Program-made: the position numbers and the translations under genes
Assembly (NCBI GenBank): GCA_016929305.1
Contig: JAFGJC010000337.1
Span: 1-7,984 of the forward strand
Length of the DNA: 7,984 nucleotides
DNA from: a candidate division CSSED10-310 bacterium
GTDB lineage: Bacteria; CSSED10-310; JAFGJC01
Direction: 5' to 3'
Notes under the pieces: model-generated
What the model saw: only the letters and a program-made list of their open reading frames with translations
The model's database searches: none
Told to the model about the DNA's origin: nothing
In this document: positions 6,625 to 7,984 of the stretch, piece by piece
Layout: each line of letters opens with the position of its first letter
Position numbering within the stretch: the first letter of the stretch is position 1

Positions 6625-7344
6625 ATGGCGAGAATGGAAAAGATTCATAGGGATCGCTCACAGGATCCTGATTTACGTGAAACAACCGGTACCAGCAAGC
6701 CACCGGATATTGTCGTATTTGATGACATGTTCGAAGATGGCGCGGCGGTGCTTGAGCCGCAATTTGAGCCCAATATCGACACATATCTGGATACGTTATG
6801 GGAGGCCAATCCCATTATATATAGGATCTTGAAAGATTCTGAAGATCTGGAGACGGCCAGAGACAGAATGTATGACTATATTGCTGCGGAGGAGCGGCGG
6901 ATTTTTGATATCGACAATGACCAGCATATCCTTGAAAAAGCGACGGCGAGGGAATCCATTCGTGTGCTGAGGAGTATCATTGGTCCCATCAACGAAAAAC
7001 GTGCCAATTTCTCAGCGTTGAGCTGTCTGTGGCACCTGGCGAAGGATCGAATCGAGGCTATCGATTACCCAATTTCCGCAGGTTTTATGATAGAGTTTAT
7101 CCACCTGTTTATGGGGATCGTGGGAAGGTCAAGTATCTATCATAATCGTGTCCGGCGGGGTGAGAAGTCACCGGCTTTTCTGAAATTGAAAGGACGGGAA
7201 GCAGCTGATGCACGAACACGGGTGCTTGACGAATTGGGGGAGAAACTGAAATTTCATATGGCCAGGTATCCTTCGGGATTGGAAAAATCGCAGATTGAAT
7301 TCCGCGTGAATAATCGAAAACGCATTTTGAAGTATTTTGGCGGC
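6625..7344 (+). other. N-terminal extension of the KamA-like protein (residues 1-240)
   Basis: This part precedes the region alignable by eye with classical lysine 2,3-aminomutase. It begins with a charged, probably flexible segment (1-27). An acidic, helix-rich stretch follows, including LDTLWEANPIIYRILKDSED (55-74), a hydrophobic patch SAGFMIEFIHLFMGIVG (151-167) and the basic FRVNNRKRIL (226-235) leading into the core. The hydrophobic patch is too isolated, and contains a Glu and a His, to be called a membrane helix with confidence. I do not recognise a named domain. The Arg/Lys-rich end may be part of the normal KamA-family entry segment. Confidence 0.6.
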
Positions 7345-7984
7345 ACAGATACGGATTGGTATGATTATTCCTGGCAATTGAACCATGTTATCAGAACCGC
7401 ACAGACGCTTATCGATTTGATCGATTTGACCGAAGAAAAACAGATGGCCGTGAGAAAGGCTTATGAGCACGGCATTCCCTTTGGGATTACACCATATTAT
7501 CTCAGCCTGATGGAACCGGATTTGTCAGGTTCCGGCGACCACGCGGTTAGAGCTCAGGTTATTCCTTCACCCGATTACGTGAACTTGATGGTAAAACACA
7601 AGAAGTGCAGGGATACCGCATTTGATTTCATGGGGGAGCACGATACATCGCCGGTCGATCTGGTGACACGTCGATATCCGTTGATCGCTATCCTGAAACC
7701 GTTCAACACCTGTGCGCAAATATGCGTGTATTGTCAACGGAACTGGGAAATAGACCAGGTGCTGGATCCGAACGCAATGGCCGATAAAAAGATCCTGGAC
7801 CAGGCGATGGCATGGTTCGAAAAACATCCATCGGTCGGCGAAGTGCTGGTTACAGGCGGGGATCCATGTATCATGAAGGATCAAGCATTGGAAGATATAC
7901 TTAAAGCCCTCAGCGATATGGAACATATATATCGAATCCGTATCGGAACCCGAACACCTGTTGTGCTTCCGATGAGATGGACAG
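6625..7984 (+). CDS. KamA-family radical SAM protein (lysine 2,3-aminomutase-like), 3' end outside window
   Basis: The first 453 codons of a cytoplasmic radical SAM enzyme related to lysine 2,3-aminomutase, which moves an alpha-amino group to the beta carbon using a [4Fe-4S] cluster, SAM and PLP. The CxxxCxxC motif is Cys363, Cys367, Cys370; TGGDP (410-414) is the SAM-binding 'GGD' element and RIGTRTPVVLPMR (439-451) is a KamA hallmark. Before the cluster, DWYDYSWQLNHVIRTAQTL (244-262) and FGITPYYLSLMEPD (286-299) match the start of the classical enzyme's core. Clostridial KamA has its first cluster Cys near residue 125, so about 240 residues here are extra; they look soluble and mostly helical. 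The PLP lysine and the substrate-binding Asp residues of KamA lie further on, outside the window, so substrate (lysine, glutamate, arginine or another) cannot be told. The frame stays open to the right edge. It follows the kinase gene by 179 bases. Confidence 0.9.
   Translation, partial: MARMEKIHRDRSQDPDLRETTGTSKPPDIVVFDDMFEDGAAVLEPQFEPNIDTYLDTLWEANPIIYRILKDSEDLETARDRMYDYIAAEERRIFDIDNDQHILEKATARESIRVLRSIIGPINEKRANFSALSCLWHLAKDRIEAIDYPISAGFMIEFIHLFMGIVGRSSIYHNRVRRGEKSPAFLKLKGREAADARTRVLDELGEKLKFHMARYPSGLEKSQIEFRVNNRKRILKYFGGTDTDWYDYSWQLNHVIRTAQTLIDLIDLTEEKQMAVRKAYEHGIPFGITPYYLSLMEPDLSGSGDHAVRAQVIPSPDYVNLMVKHKKCRDTAFDFMGEHDTSPVDLVTRRYPLIAILKPFNTCAQICVYCQRNWEIDQVLDPNAMADKKILDQAMAWFEKHPSVGEVLVTGGDPCIMKDQALEDILKALSDMEHIYRIRIGTRTPVVLPMRWT

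Noticed and set aside
7168..7926. Two open frames antisense to the radical SAM gene (7168-7470 and 7567-7926)
   Set aside because: The sense strand carries the KamA motifs continuously; the antisense translations show no domain or start signal.

Overview
This window is bacterial DNA of moderate GC with four protein-coding genes, two of them cut by the window ends. I see no tRNA, rRNA, CRISPR array, transposase or other mobile-element signature. The organism cannot be named. A Hanks-type Ser/Thr kinase fused to a STAND-like ATPase and TPRs, beside a KamA-type radical SAM enzyme and a large membrane glycosyltransferase, suits an environmental bacterium with a large signalling repertoire (a deltaproteobacterial, PVC- or FCB-type lineage would fit). 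This is inference from gene content only.

Layout. Bases 1-1628 (minus strand) hold a multi-spanning GT-C fold glycosyltransferase of the PMT/ArnT type whose 3' end lies outside the window. Its reading frame is open across the left edge and is easily missed, because shorter ORFs in other frames overlap it. Bases 1629-1968 are a divergent intergenic region. Bases 1969-2670 (plus) encode a complete HAD-superfamily phosphatase of the Gph (phosphoglycolate phosphatase-like) group. After 55 bases comes the main gene, 2726-6445 (plus): a 1239-residue protein with an N-terminal Ser/Thr kinase, a central P-loop ATPase and a C-terminal array of 40-residue TPRs. A 179-base AT-rich gap with a good promoter candidate and a perfectly placed small inverted repeat leads to 6625-7984 (plus). 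That gene is the first 453 codons of a radical SAM protein of the lysine 2,3-aminomutase (KamA) family with an N-terminal extension of about 240 residues, cut at the right edge.

How the genes may work together. The kinase resembles Mycobacterium PknK in domain order (kinase, MalT-like ATPase, helical repeats) and is most simply a cytoplasmic ligand- or partner-sensing kinase. The three plus-strand genes run in the same direction, but the kinase and the radical SAM gene each have their own promoter-like sequence and no strong intrinsic terminator is visible, so separate and read-through transcription are both possible. No functional link between glycosyltransferase, phosphatase, kinase and aminomutase-like enzyme can be proven here. 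The most unusual points are the long insertion in the kinase domain, the strict 120-base period of the TPR region, the long N-terminal extension and altered cluster motif of the KamA-like protein, and the extracytoplasmic beta-rich domain at the front of the glycosyltransferase.
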